DNA from: Rotaria sp. Silwood1
Lineage: Eukaryota > Rotifera > Eurotatoria > Philodinida > Philodinidae
Reading direction: 5' to 3'
NCBI GenBank assembly: GCA_905250075.1
Contig: CAJNOP010000010.1
Span: 992,001 to 1,056,000, forward strand
DNA: 64,000 nucleotides
In this document: positions 29,201 through 39,073 of the stretch, in pieces
Numbering within the stretch: the first letter of the stretch is position 1
How the letters are laid out: every line of letters begins with the position of its first letter
Made by a program: the position numbers and the translations under genes
The notes under the pieces: generated by a model
The model's database searches: none
Told to the model about the DNA's origin: nothing
Seen by the model: only the letters and a program-made list of their open reading frames with translations

Positions 29201-29224
29201 TTTAAAGAAATGTGCATGAAATAG
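2238..29224 (+). CDS. BLTP1: BLTP1 (KIAA1109/tweek) bridge-like lipid transfer protein, 5' partial
   Basis: Giant rod-shaped lipid-transfer protein of membrane contact sites; fly tweek acts in synaptic vesicle endocytosis. Exons read: 2238-2335, 2395-2512, 2567-2723, 2791-2964, 3015-3132, 3194-3361, 3431-3528, 3580-3722, 5643-5737, 5804-5958, 6018-6215, 6272-6403, 7093-7269, 7337-7525, 8183-9277, 10532-11638, 11990-12950, 13754-14843, 15443-16856, 17842-17923, 17987-18824, 19601-19724, 20168-20245, 20555-20661, 20751-20819, 21039-21137, 21362-21889, 25262-26160, 26429-27040, 27110-27286, 27354-27497, 27555-27674, 28857-29224. All are GT-AG, and phases agree across all 33, giving 3976 codons. 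Family-typical blocks, recognised from memory, include YGPWADRQR (exon 2), SIDHVWISFPEPP (12083 on), LNYKNTYDYWNEQR (18001 on), the FSA_C-type stretch RLDYMGSPTLMGRICHILLR (26515 on) and the C-terminal FRHARLTIPKWVQRGIMDP (29086 on). Human BLTP1 is about 5000 residues, so roughly 1000 N-terminal residues are missing upstream. Exon 15 is Ser/Thr-rich linker. Weakest points: the ends of exons 15 and 23 and the start of exon 19. Confidence 0.95.
3723..5642. other. BLTP1 intron 8 (1.9 kb), no gene seen
   Basis: Long intron between the exons ending ...DAFDKR and beginning ...DNCFDCAEASHL; the split Arg codon is restored by splicing. Only short chance open frames on both strands. No clean inverted repeat found by eye. 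Confidence 0.7.
7680..8182. repeat. Dispersed repeat pieces inside BLTP1 intron 14
   Basis: Two repeat segments. Segment 7700-7880 is a diverged relative of the foldback element at 47972-48494 (shared blocks near TGTCCAAYTG, CCTATGGCTTA/CCATGGCTTA, CGTTTTARTGAAA, AAAACCAA and ATAGGCATG). Segment 8029-8182 resembles 30724-30868 (shared TTTTTGGAAGAT and AAAATAGATAGA blocks) and runs right up to the splice acceptor of exon 15. Confidence 0.55.
9278..10531. other. BLTP1 intron 15 (1.25 kb), nothing recognised
   Basis: AT-rich intron. The donor is an AAAAAA|GTACAT site inside a frame that stays open to 9310, so the exon end was chosen because it keeps phase 0 with the next exon (AATGGTTCATCA at 10532). 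No repeat or hidden exon seen. Confidence 0.6.
12951..13753. other. BLTP1 intron 17, nothing recognised
   Basis: Intron of about 0.8 kb with donor CTAG|GTAAAA and acceptor ATAAAAG|GTGATG. AT-rich, no coding signal and no repeat identified. Confidence 0.65.
14844..15442. other. BLTP1 intron 18 with two candidate acceptors
   Basis: The acceptor at 15442 (TTTCATATAG) was chosen over the pyrimidine-rich one at 15410, because only the former keeps the reading frame open (the latter meets TAA within four codons). Confidence 0.65.
16857..17841. other. BLTP1 intron 19 (1 kb), nothing recognised
   Basis: AT-rich intron with donor CAA|GTAAGT and acceptor TTTTAAG|TTGGAT. Contains short frames on both strands with no similarity I recognise. 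Confidence 0.6.
18825..19600. other. BLTP1 intron 21, with short TTAATTAA palindromes
   Basis: Intron with a cluster of TTAATTAA-type palindromes at about 19295-19375. These are low-complexity and no element boundary can be drawn. No exon recognised. Confidence 0.55.
22094..22214. repeat. Degenerate GTGTGGG-like short inverted repeat
   Basis: The left side reads GGGTGTGAGTATGGATG and the right side CACTCATACCCACACCCA, i.e. a degenerate inverted pair of the same GT-rich motif seen far more clearly at 61971-62152. Weak on its own. Confidence 0.4.
23801..24210. repeat. Cluster of imperfect palindromes of form GAGATnCGnnATCTC
   Basis: Within about 400 bp there are at least seven short imperfect palindromes: GAGATACTGAATCTC, GATGCGGTATCTTC, GAGATACGCTATCTC, GAGAGGCGCCATATCTC, GAGATTCGGCATCT, GAAGACTCGGTATCT and AAGATGCAGCATCTC. 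The block is richer in G+C than its surroundings. Origin unknown; it may be a decayed tandem array or a transposon interior. Confidence 0.5.
25048..25119. repeat. Small hairpin with nested inverted repeats
   Basis: CTACAAGACT near 25058 pairs with AGTCTTGTAG near 25108, and within it ACTTTCGCC pairs with GGCGAAAGT around a 7-base loop. About 70 bp in all, located just upstream of exon 28. Confidence 0.55.
27753..28792. mobile_element. 1.04-kb terminal-inverted-repeat element in the last BLTP1 intron
   Basis: The left tip at 27753 and right tip at 28792 share ATTTCTTCTATGTCAAAC in inverted orientation. The similarity continues inward (AAAGTGAG, AGAATTAG/GGAATTAG, AATAGTCAATRACTGT) to about 27880 and 28680. 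No transposase-like frame. A second inverted pair is nested inside (28130-28235 with 28320-28428). The element accounts for most of the 1.18-kb last intron (27675-28856). No firm target-site duplication. Confidence 0.7.
28130..28428. repeat. Nested foldback inside the last-intron element
   Basis: The arms share GTCGAAAA, ACTYACCTC and AAATGAATTTCAT in inverted orientation, with diverged outer parts. It may be the core of the larger element or a later insertion into it. Confidence 0.5.
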
Positions 29225-30723
29225 TGATAATTGATTTATTTTATTCAAGCTTATCAAAGCATTTTTTATGCGTTTTTCATTTTGCTGTTGTTCTTTTCTA
29301 GTCGTTTTTTTTTTCATTGCTTCAAAATTTAGTTTGCGTTTATTTAAGGGGGTTTATCACTTTGTATAGCATTCAAGAAATTTTTATATTTTCTTTTCTA
29401 ATTTATTAATAATTATTTTTATACTTGATGTGAGAAATATACATACATACATACATACATATATATCAGGTGTGTGTTCATACTTTTTTCCCTGTGTGAT
29501 AAGAAATGAATATAGTGCTCATTCTTATTAACATATATCGAATAAAATACATATCATATCTATGAATAATTTATCAGTTATTTTATTGAAATATGAGCAA
29601 TATATCTTTAAATAGATTTCCATGAAACATATTATGCTATTAATGAATGGATTTAATAATGTTTTATTCAAAGTCCAATATAAAAAAGAATTGAACTCAA
29701 CATCTACTGGTATTTTGTGAAACACGATCTAAAAGAAACGTTGAAGCATAAGAGTACAAATTGAGATCTACCCTCCTTCTCTACAGACTATGACATAATA
29801 AGTTCTCACTGGTTGTAAACTATATCAATAAACTGCACAGAACAATATTTGCTTTTGACAACGAAACGGAAAATGATCCAATAAATCGTTTGGTTTGAGA
29901 AGACATTGAAAAGAAAACTGAAAAACAGCCCAAACTCATTAGGTTTGTATTTTTGGATTGACTATAGCACGTAATCTAACAAAGCTCCCAAAGTTTCTCT
30001 TTTGACATTCTATAATATCATTCTTCGAGTTCAATTTTTTACTTACGGAAAAAATGTTGTATCTCATAGTTCAGTAGATAAAGGCATTTTTCTTCATCTA
30101 GGCAAAAACAACCTACAACCATTATCGGTAGTAACAGACGTAGGCATGAAAACATCAGAGACCGTATGTTAATGAAGCCTCGTTATCAAAGATTTGCATC
30201 ACACGTTTAAAATGAAACTGAGACTGGCACCGTCTAAAGTCTTCTAGGTTGGCAGCGTAATCGCTGTGCATCCTCATTCGATAAAACACGAAGCAACTGT
30301 TTCTTTATATTTGTTGCTATATATTATTTCTTGAAAAATAGTACTTCATTTCTGAACATTTACCTAAGAACAGCAACATAATAGTGAGTATCAGGACATG
30401 ATATTTTATTAGGCAAAATAGAATCGGAGGTATATACATGTATATACTTATAGGTTTTCGTTTTCGTCATTCACCAAATCTTCAAGTAGGTCGAGTTGTT
30501 ATCAATATAATTGGGAATCAACATTTTCTATGGTTTAATTTATAAATTTAATAAATTTTTTCAGCGTTCGATGTACAGTCCGTGCTAAAAGTTCCTAACA
30601 ATAGAGCGTAATAGCTGATATGATTAAGGCGCAGTCGTCTAAAAATGAGTTATACACACTATCAAGGGGCTCGGTCGATGCACATCTCTGCTAGTAATAA
30701 TATATGATCTACTTTCTTTTTGA

Positions 30724-30868
30724 ATTTTTGGAAGATTAAATAAAAGAATGATCAAGAGATATTTCACAAAATAGATAGAGTAATTTTTGTTTGATTAGAA
30801 ACAAAAAGTTACATTGTGTTTCATATTTTAATTCTGTAGAGATTACGCTGACTGTTTTTTTTTCTCAG
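30724..30868. repeat. Dispersed repeat, copy of 8029-8182
   Basis: Shares long near-identical blocks (TTTTTGGAAGATYAAATAAA, CAAAATAGATAGA, TTTCATATTT, TAGAGATTA) with the segment ending at the exon 15 acceptor of BLTP1. Both copies end in a pyrimidine tract followed by TAG/CAG. Confidence 0.6.
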
Positions 30869-30978
30869 TATGTATTAAATCAAAACGAGCTTAAATCTGA
30901 AATCTCGATATTATGAAGATAAATCTATGATTGATAGATTCCTGGGTGAATATTTGTACATCTTGACAGTTGATTATT

Positions 30979-31838
30979 CGGCTTGTCCACGTAACGCGAC
31001 ACTTCGCTGATCAAGTTTTGAAAAAATTTTTTTTCGAGTTGGACAGATCTCAGTGGGGTACTAGATGCAGTTTTTTACGCTGATTACGAACTTGGTATTA
31101 ATTTTGTATAAAAATCAGATTTTGATATCGAAAACTGGGTTTTAAAGTTATCAAAACCGTATTTTGGATTTTTTAACCAAGAAATTTTTTCAACAAAGGT
31201 CAAGAGACATACCATTCGATGCAGAATTAAATTCTCTACAAAATGGTCTATTTAGTTTTGACTTTGGCAGCTTAGAACAAATTGGAGACTTCGATACAAT
31301 TCCCAACTTCCTGCTCAGTTTATGAGCTCTCAGATCGATGTATCAATCTCATTTTTGCACAGGGGGTTGTCTACATAGAAAACAGTAACACTTATAAAAA
31401 TCAAATCATTCTGAGTACATTAAGTGCCTCAAAATTGGTCAGCAAAAAACTGCGTAACAGCGTTACGTTTGTTTTTTGCATTTGTTATCTGCGCAAAAAT
31501 GTTTTAGAGAAAATCTTTTTTACTGCCTGAAAGCCTATTCAATGCTCTACAAAAATGACTCTCGGAGCATTACATTTGAAGAAATGGTTTCGCAAGAATT
31601 TAGAGTTTTCTTGGCGGCACTGGAAAAAAAGGGTCCTTTTATGTAACAGCGTTACGCCATGATAAAACCTTTCTAGATGCCTGAGACTTCAGTCAAAAAA
31701 GGCCATTTTTATATGATAAATAAAGTTCGATAAGCTGCGTCGAATGACGTTTGAACGAACTTCCTAGCTCTTAAATTTTTCGAGATAGTTGAAGAAGAGT
31801 GTGTCAAAAACGTAACAGCGTTACGTTTGGACAAGCCG
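30979..31838. mobile_element. 860-bp nonautonomous TIR element with TATT target duplication
   Basis: The left tip CGGCTTGTCCACGTAACGC and the right tip (reverse complement CGGCTTGTCCAAACGTAACG) form terminal inverted repeats. The four bases TATT lie immediately outside both ends, fitting a 4-bp duplication. The interior carries three spaced copies of TAACAGCGTTACG (near 31454, 31643 and 31813), each an inverted repeat around AGC. No protein-coding frame of transposase size. Confidence 0.7.
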
Positions 31839-32247
31839 TATTAATATAGAAAGGTTAAGAAATGAAATATTTCGTAAATATTTTCTCTCAAAATAATACC
31901 AGTTGAAATTTAGATATTTAATAAAACAAAAAAAAAATTAATAAAAGACAAATGTTATCTTATTATTTTTACGGAAGTTTTCATTTTATACTTCAAATTC
32001 TTAATAAATATAATGTCAAAGTCGATCTTTCGGTAGATGTCTCTGTAGACCAAGTTTATAGCGCTATTGAGAACATCTATAATGGTCAAATACGAGAAAA
32101 ATAAAAATAAAATGGCGTCTAACAACCAATAAATCATTCTCAAGAAGAAAAAATAAAATAAAAACGTGATTGATTCGAAGGATATTAATATTATTCTCAA
32201 TTTTTTTTTCGTTGTCAAATATTTCAATTAAAAATTTCAGTTATATT

Positions 32248-35200
32248 ATGCCGTTCTCATTAACAAGTGATGGACGTTTATTAACTAGTTTATTTAATTC
32301 ACCTGAGCAAAGTAAAAAAAAAAGAAAACAAATTCTTTTAATATTTATAGTGTAATTTTAAATAAAATTTAGATTCAGAAAATTTACTTGTTGAAAAACA
32401 AAATTTATTATGTATATTTAAATTAGTTATAAAAGATTTATTAAATTCAAGTTTACGACATGAACGTTTATTGGAAAAAGAATATTTTCCATTGAAACAT
32501 TTTTTTATTGTTTTCGAACAAATATTATTACATGGTTATACAGGTAAAAAATCCTTTCCAATATCATCATCATCAAATCGTAAAGATCTTTGGCCATTGA
32601 TTGAACTTATTGCACGTAAATCACCTGATGCTAATGTTATTGAAATTTCTTTATCATCAAGAGAAATGACAAATATTCGAACATCATTAGGACGTGTACG
32701 AGCATGGTTACGTCTTGCATTAATGCAAAAACGTTTAGCTGATTATTTTAAAATTCTTGTTGAACAAAAACAAGATTTAAAAGAATTCTATGATAATGAA
32801 GCATTATTATTATCAGATGAAATATCAATTATAACGGGTTTACTTGTTGGTCTTAATGTATTAGATTTAAATTTTTGTTTAAAAGAAGCTGCACTTGATT
32901 ATCCGAGTGACACAACTATTCATTATAGTTTATATTTACGTGAAAGACGTATACCATCACAAACAGTATCAAATAATATTCATTCACCTGGTTCAATTGA
33001 TGATCGTATTGATGAATTAGATGATTATTCATCATTATCATCATCACCAATAATAGTACGAACAAGTACACAAAATTCTGATACGGTTATTTTATCAAAT
33101 TCTAATGATATTATTACATTTGATGATCAGCGAATATCAAATATACTTGACCAAAAAAATTATATTGAAGAACTTCATCGAAATTTACAGTAAATTGAAT
33201 ATTCAATTGTTAGACGATCTTCAATGCCATATTTTTCTTATGAGTAGGACTTATGAGAGAATATTTTTAAATTTCAAATCGCTTTGCTGTCGAGACAATG
33301 TTTATTTGATAAATAATAGTGAGTTATAAAAAATGTCTAGAATTGTTTGGTTTTCTAGGCCTTTGGTTTTGAGATATCGAAATATTATTGGATTTTTATA
33401 TAAAAGGCTGTCGTCTCTTTCAGATAACGTAAAATCATTGGGAAAATTGTAAATTTTCTAGTATTTGGTATTCTGAAAATATGAAATATTCGAAATTTTC
33501 TAACTTACTAAAACGTTCATAATTCCGAATGCATGGGACTGAGTACATGATTCTTTTCAGTGTCATTGAGTCCTACTCATAGCGAAAATATGAAGTTAAA
33601 TAGTGTCCGACAGTTGAACATGTTCTTTCATAATTTTTAAAATTATTTTCTTTGCTTTCAATAATAGAAAAACCGTTGTCAATTTACAAAAACGTTTACA
33701 AACATTTGAACAAACAAATAAATCATTGTTAGAAGATACAACTGTACAAAAAATACGAATTGGACAATTGGAAGAAGATCTGAAAAAAGCAAAAACAGAA
33801 AAAGAACAGATACAATTATTTTATCAATCCAAAATTGAAGTAAAGTATTTTGAATATACTTAATAACAAAAAAAAAACTATTTCAGTTATTAATTGACTC
33901 TTCTTGAATTTGAAAATACATCAAAACAATTTAGAATATTGTTATTTAAATTTTCAATATTCAGTTTTCATAGCTAACAGTCTATGACCAAAAATTTTCT
34001 TTGTTTAAATTAGATACTCGAGTCATGTCCTGATTATTTCGGTGAAAGATTTGTTTGTTGAATTGTGGATAGACACTAAGAGCAGATTGAACAAAAAATG
34101 TTGCTCGTCTTTTTTGTACATATTTCTGTTATCAATTTAGATAATCTGTAAAAATGAACCTTTCTTCTACTTTTTCGCGATTTTATAATTAAAATATTAA
34201 CTGATCACAAAAATAATGATGATTTTAAATTATTATTAAAATTTTATATCTATCGTTGAAGTTTACGTTTACTTTTCGGTCGTTAGTCTTTATAAAACTA
34301 TATTTTTTCCACAAATAGAATAACGTCGATCGTTATACAATTATTATCTGTTTACAATTAACAATTCAAATCTAATTTTTTTCAAGGTCAATTGTAAGAA
34401 TACAATGTTTTCAATTTTTATTGAGATCGCTCAATATTTTTGAATGAACTCTTATGAAGATATATGAACTAGAGAATGATTTTTGTATATTGGATTATCC
34501 CTCTTTAACTAATGAATGATCCTCACGATTCTATCAAAGCAATTTTTTGCGCGTTTTTTCTTTTCCAAATAAATTCAGTTCGTATCTCAAAAATTTCAAC
34601 CGAATTCATATGACTTTTTTGAATTTCCTATAATTAATGAATGCGTATTTTTCATATTATGTCGTCTTAATGTTTTAAATCCTTGTATGTACATACCGAA
34701 GTGTAAAGCCATGCTATGAATCTGATCTGAGAGGGTTGTAATCAATGATTTTCAATGAGCTTTTTAAAACTTTTCTTATTGTGTTATCCAGGCGTTCAAC
34801 AGATGGGTTTACATTTCTATGTACATGTTGTGGTCTAAATTAGACTTCAGTTCAATTTTTAATTTGCTTGATCATAAATCTAAATCTAATTTTGAACAGA
34901 TGAAAATAAAACATGAAGCAGAGAACTTGAAGAAAGACATCGATGAGAAAAGCATGAGATAGGTCAAGCGAAAATGTCATGTGACTTTTTTTTTAATTTT
35001 CTGATCATTTTGACCTTTCTCATTATCACATACATATGAACACGATAGTCTCGATATCAAACCTTTATCAAATCAGAACCAAAAAAGACTGGTCTCAATC
35101 ATGTCTAGTCTCACCTCAGACTACCTCTCATACTCTCTACATGTTGATCTTCCTCTAAGTTCTCTAGTGCATCAGAAAAGTATTTTGATGTTATTCGAAC

Positions 35201-37825
35201 AAATTTAAAATTAGATTGGTTTTATTTCGGATCACAATATCAGTAATACAATCAGTTATTTCAAATATATGTCAATAATAATTTCTATATATCATTGAAT
35301 TATTTTTAGGCTTTAAATGCTGATATGACAGTTGAACGTGAAACTTATCAAAAATCTCGAGCTGGTTTAGATCTACTTTATAATGAGCTACAAAAGAAAT
35401 ATGAAGATGAATGTTTATCCAAACAAGTAAATATGATAAAAAAATAAAAGAATCTTTTTTTTTTGTTTATTTTCTTATAAAAATCTTTGTTTTTTTTTTT
35501 AAATAAATAGGATGTTGAAACAGAATATCAATTACAATTAGCGCAAAAAAATGATTTTATCGAAGCAACAAAATTAATGGAAAAAGATGTGGAAGTAAAA
35601 ACAACATTATATCATCATATGAAAGATCAAATTGATAGTATTAAAGCAGAAAATATACGTCTATCAGAAAGAGTACAAGTAAGATTTGAAAAAAATTTTT
35701 GAAAATTTTATTTATTTATTTATTTATTAGATTGAATTAAATCGAAATGATGAAAGAGAACAACAAATACAATCGTTAGGTAAAGAAAATCAAATGTTAA
35801 GAGAAACAATTAGTCAATTAGAATCTAAGTAAAAAATAAAATAGAATTTTAAAAATTTCTTTATATTCTTTTTATTTTTTTTGTTTGCTTGAAGTATTGA
35901 ACAAATCAATAGCGAAAAACATGCTCTTAATGATACAAATGAATCTCTAAGTCGAGATCTTACTAAATTAGATGCTGAAAAGTTTGTTATTTCATTTGAA
36001 TATTAAAAAAATTTTTTTTTTTTTGTTCGATAGAACATCAATTGAAACTGATTTACGTGTTGAAAAAGATTTTCGTCAACGTCTTCAACAAGCATTAACA
36101 AGTGAAAAAGAAAAAGTTTCATCACTTCAATTTGATATTCATGAATTAAATTTAATAAAACAAGTGAAGAAAAATTTATTATAGTTCTTTCTTTTTTTTT
36201 GTTTTTTTTTATTGTTTCAACTTTGATTTTTCTTTTTAGGAATATGATTCATATAAAAAAGAAATGACAAGACAACAAAATGATTTACAAAAAAAATTTC
36301 AAGAACAAGAAGAAACTATAAGAGAATTAGCATTAAAATTAGAAGTATCTATTAAACGTGAAGATGAATTTCGAGAAAAAGATGGTCTACGTTCATCAAC
36401 ATGGATGAAAGATGAAGATGTTAAAGAATGTTGTCAATGTAAAAAAGAGTTTAGTCCACTTAGAAGAAAACATCATTGTCGAAAGTAAGTCACAAATAAT
36501 CATTGGATTCAATAGACTAATTGTCTTCCATTCTTTGTTTCCTTATATTTCGATGTTAGGAAAATAAAACGATAGACAATTCGACTTGATGAGATAGATA
36601 GTTTATAGGAAAGAAAGTACAATATAAGCGAATAAATAAGCTTTAAGTAGAGGTATAGACTGACGCATTGATCGACAGTGGCTGGAATTTTTCGTAAGTT
36701 TTCTTAATTTCGAGACTAAATAAAGAGAAAACGATGATCGAAAACTTATTGACAAGAAACTAGACGATAGCATCTTTAAAAAACTTATTTGGGACGCCAG
36801 AAATTTTTAAAAATCAAATATCTATTTTTATGTCACGGCAGCAATTCAGCTGATTGGCTTACACCTCTAGAAATTCAACTGACTAAGCAGGCACAGACAC
36901 CCAACGTTTTGGTTCGATCTTGACTGCACTTATTATTAGTGAATTAATAAAAGGAAGCAAAAGAAAGAATTTCAGACTTGACTATAGTAGGTTTACACAG
37001 ATTGTAATAAATGATTCAAACACTGGGAGCCTGCAAGCATCTGAAAAAAATCAATAATATTCAGACGAAATCTAGCACGAGCTTAACAGAACCTTAGGAT
37101 GCTTCCGTGATCGCCCCTATACTTTAAGACACACTTCAGCAATTATCCAAATACTCAAAACTGTCTCAACGTGTTGGATAGCTTCTGAATTAGAACTCGA
37201 GTTTGGTACATGTCTATAATTGACTCTGAAAGCTTGTTCTGGAAGTTCGAAGATAAGAAAAGATAACAGATTGATTCACTTAAATGATCAAAATGAGAAT
37301 GATCTAGAACATGACTATCTGAATTACGAAGATTTACGTTACCCATTTAGCGATATTTTACTTGAAGAACTATAAATTTATCTTATTTTTTGAATATGAA
37401 TTTTATTCAAAAGTCTGAACAATAATCATGAAAGTGGAGAAATACATGAAAGATATCTGAAATTCTTTAATATTTCTTTGTATTTTTTGATTTTAGTCTA
37501 CTTTCGCTAAATGTTTGTCAGAATGATTAAAATCTTTGAAAATTTTATTTTATTAAAAACTAATAACCATTTTTTTTCAACAAAATGAATAGAAAAGTTG
37601 AATAAAACAATTGCTTTTTATACGATATCTTTTGAACCTATTATATCGATAAAGAATAATTTTTGTTAATTTTTTTTTCTTATTCTTCTATTTAGTTGTG
37701 GTCAAATCTTTTGTGAGACATGTGCAAGTACAAAATTACCTTTGCCTAGTTCAAACAAGCCAGTTCGTGTTTGCGATACATGTCGTAATCATTTATTAGC
37801 ACAATGTGCGGTTAATAGTTCATGA
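32248..37825 (+). CDS. RUFY: RUFY-like RUN and FYVE domain endosomal adaptor
   Basis: Ten exons: 32248-32311, 32373-33189, 33668-33839, 35310-35426, 35511-35678, 35731-35828, 35895-35981, 36034-36163, 36240-36484, 37696-37825; 675 residues, close to animal RUFY1/RUFY2. The RUN domain spans about residues 30-195 (KDLLNSSLRHERLLEKEYFP near its start, RVRAWLRLALMQKRLADYF later). A Ser/Asp-rich linker and a long heptad-type coiled coil (about 265-600) follow. The C-terminal FYVE zinc finger shows W606xxD, CQC, RRKHHCRNCG, FCETC and VCDTC, so the PI3P-binding R(R/K)HHCR signature is intact although an intron of 1.2 kb splits it. RUFY proteins bind PI3P on early endosomes and link them to small GTPases and motor adaptors. 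The start is the first Met in frame after an acceptor-like TTTCAG; a 5' noncoding exon is possible. Confidence 0.92.
33840..35309. other. RUFY-like intron 3 (1.5 kb), nothing recognised
   Basis: AT-rich intron between two phase-0 coiled-coil exons (donor GAA|GTAAAG, acceptor TTTTTAG|GCTTTA). No alternative exon or repeat identified. Confidence 0.6.
36485..37695. other. RUFY-like intron 9 (1.2 kb) splitting the FYVE finger
   Basis: Donor AAA|GTAAGT follows the HHCR codons and acceptor ATTTAG precedes TTGTGGTCAA, restoring Asn-Cys-Gly. No coding content seen inside. Confidence 0.7.
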
Positions 37826-37983
37826 AATAAAAAAGAAAAGAAAAATTCATACTGCGAACGCGAATATGATTATTTTTACATTTCGTATTACTGATCTATT
37901 TATATGATAATGTAAATAGAAATTGCATGATATTTAATTTATTCTTCTTATCAATGACCGCTCACGTTTACTTCTAATGATAC

Positions 37984-38028
37984 AATAAAAAAATAAAATA
38001 AAATAAAATAAAATAAAACAAAACAAAA
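37984..38028. repeat. (AAAAT)n/(AAAAC)n microsatellite with polyadenylation-like AATAAA
   Basis: A run of AAAAT units merging into AAAAC units about 160 bp after the RUFY-like stop. It begins with CAATAAAAAA and could act as that gene's poly(A) signal. Confidence 0.6.
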
Positions 38029-38564
38029 ACAGTCTGTTTATTTATTTTGTTGGTGTTGTTATTATTGTTGTTCTTGCATTGTTTTTTCATGATAATATTA
38101 GTCAACACTTTTCTCTATTGCAAAAAAAAATACACACACATACACAAATTATTTTATATATAATTATTGTGATATCAGTGAGTTAATTTTTGTTTTTTTT
38201 TTGCTTATACAGCCGAGCTCATGTTCTTTCGTTCTAGATCTTAAAAAAAAGATATATCCTCATTTTAAATAATAAATATAAATATTATATAAGTGAATGA
38301 ATTTCTATCATTCTTATCAGTATATATGTCGAATGTTTGATTCACACGTTTCGCATAACATATCGAATAGTAATTGTTTCTTTTTTCATCGCCCTCGTTC
38401 TCTTCCTCCTACATAAAACATCATTCACGTCTCATACATTGTACATGATAGACGCCACCCACTCAAACGAAAGTCAACAAATAAAAGGGTTAATTTAAAT
38501 AGACTAGTCAAGTAACACGTTTCATTTATATTTGTAGATAAAAACAATATTTATTGAACACAAA

Positions 38565-39073
38565 ATGCCGATACTACGAGATGATACACCAGATTTTCGT
38601 GAAGCTTTTAGTCTTTTTGATGATCGTGGTGATGATAAAATTTCGAAACATTTATTTGGTGAAGTTGTTCGAGCACTTGGATTAAATCCCACTGAAGGAC
38701 AAATTAAAAGTACAACACAAAATTTAAAAACTGATCGAATTTCATTTGAAGAATTTCTACCATTATATGATTCTTTAGCAAAAAAGAAAGATAATAGTAT
38801 GAGTGAAGAAGAACTGATCGAAGGTATATTAGATTTAACAAAAAAAAATAAAAAATAAAATAAAATGACTATTATATATATTTCTTTTTAGGTTTAAAAG
38901 TTTTTGATAAAGAACAAAATGGTAATATATCATCAGCTGAACTTCGTCATTTATTAACAAATCTTGGTGAACGTTTAACTGATGAAGAAGTCGAACAATT
39001 ACTCACAGGTCTTGAAGATAAAAATGGGCTGATTCATTATGAAGAATGGATTCGAAAATTACTTCGCAATTAA
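38565..39073 (+). CDS. Essential myosin light chain / calmodulin-like EF-hand protein
   Basis: Two exons, 38565-38823 and 38892-39073; 146 residues, the usual size of essential (alkali) myosin light chains. The protein opens [19 protein letters not shown], the typical first EF-hand helix and loop, but that loop lacks several calcium ligands. The third hand ([14 protein letters not shown]) keeps Asp at loop position 1, Asn and Gly at 5 and 6 and Glu at 12. The other two are degenerate (HYEEW near the end). This mix of dead and semi-canonical hands is what essential light chains show; they clamp the IQ motif in the myosin neck. A calmodulin-like protein or an atypical troponin C cannot be excluded. 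The intron at Glu-Gly is 68 bp. Confidence 0.85.

Larger units (their letters stand above)
29225..32247. other. Intergenic region between BLTP1 and RUFY-like gene
   Basis: Holds the BLTP1 3' flank, an (ACAT)n microsatellite near 29441-29466, a dispersed repeat at 30724-30868 and a terminal-inverted-repeat element at 30979-31838. Chance open frames only. The 5' untranslated part of the next gene probably begins near its right end. Confidence 0.7.

Noticed and set aside
37984..38028. Regular short repeats as a possible CRISPR-like array
   Set aside because: Pentamer microsatellite with no spacers; the genome is eukaryotic.
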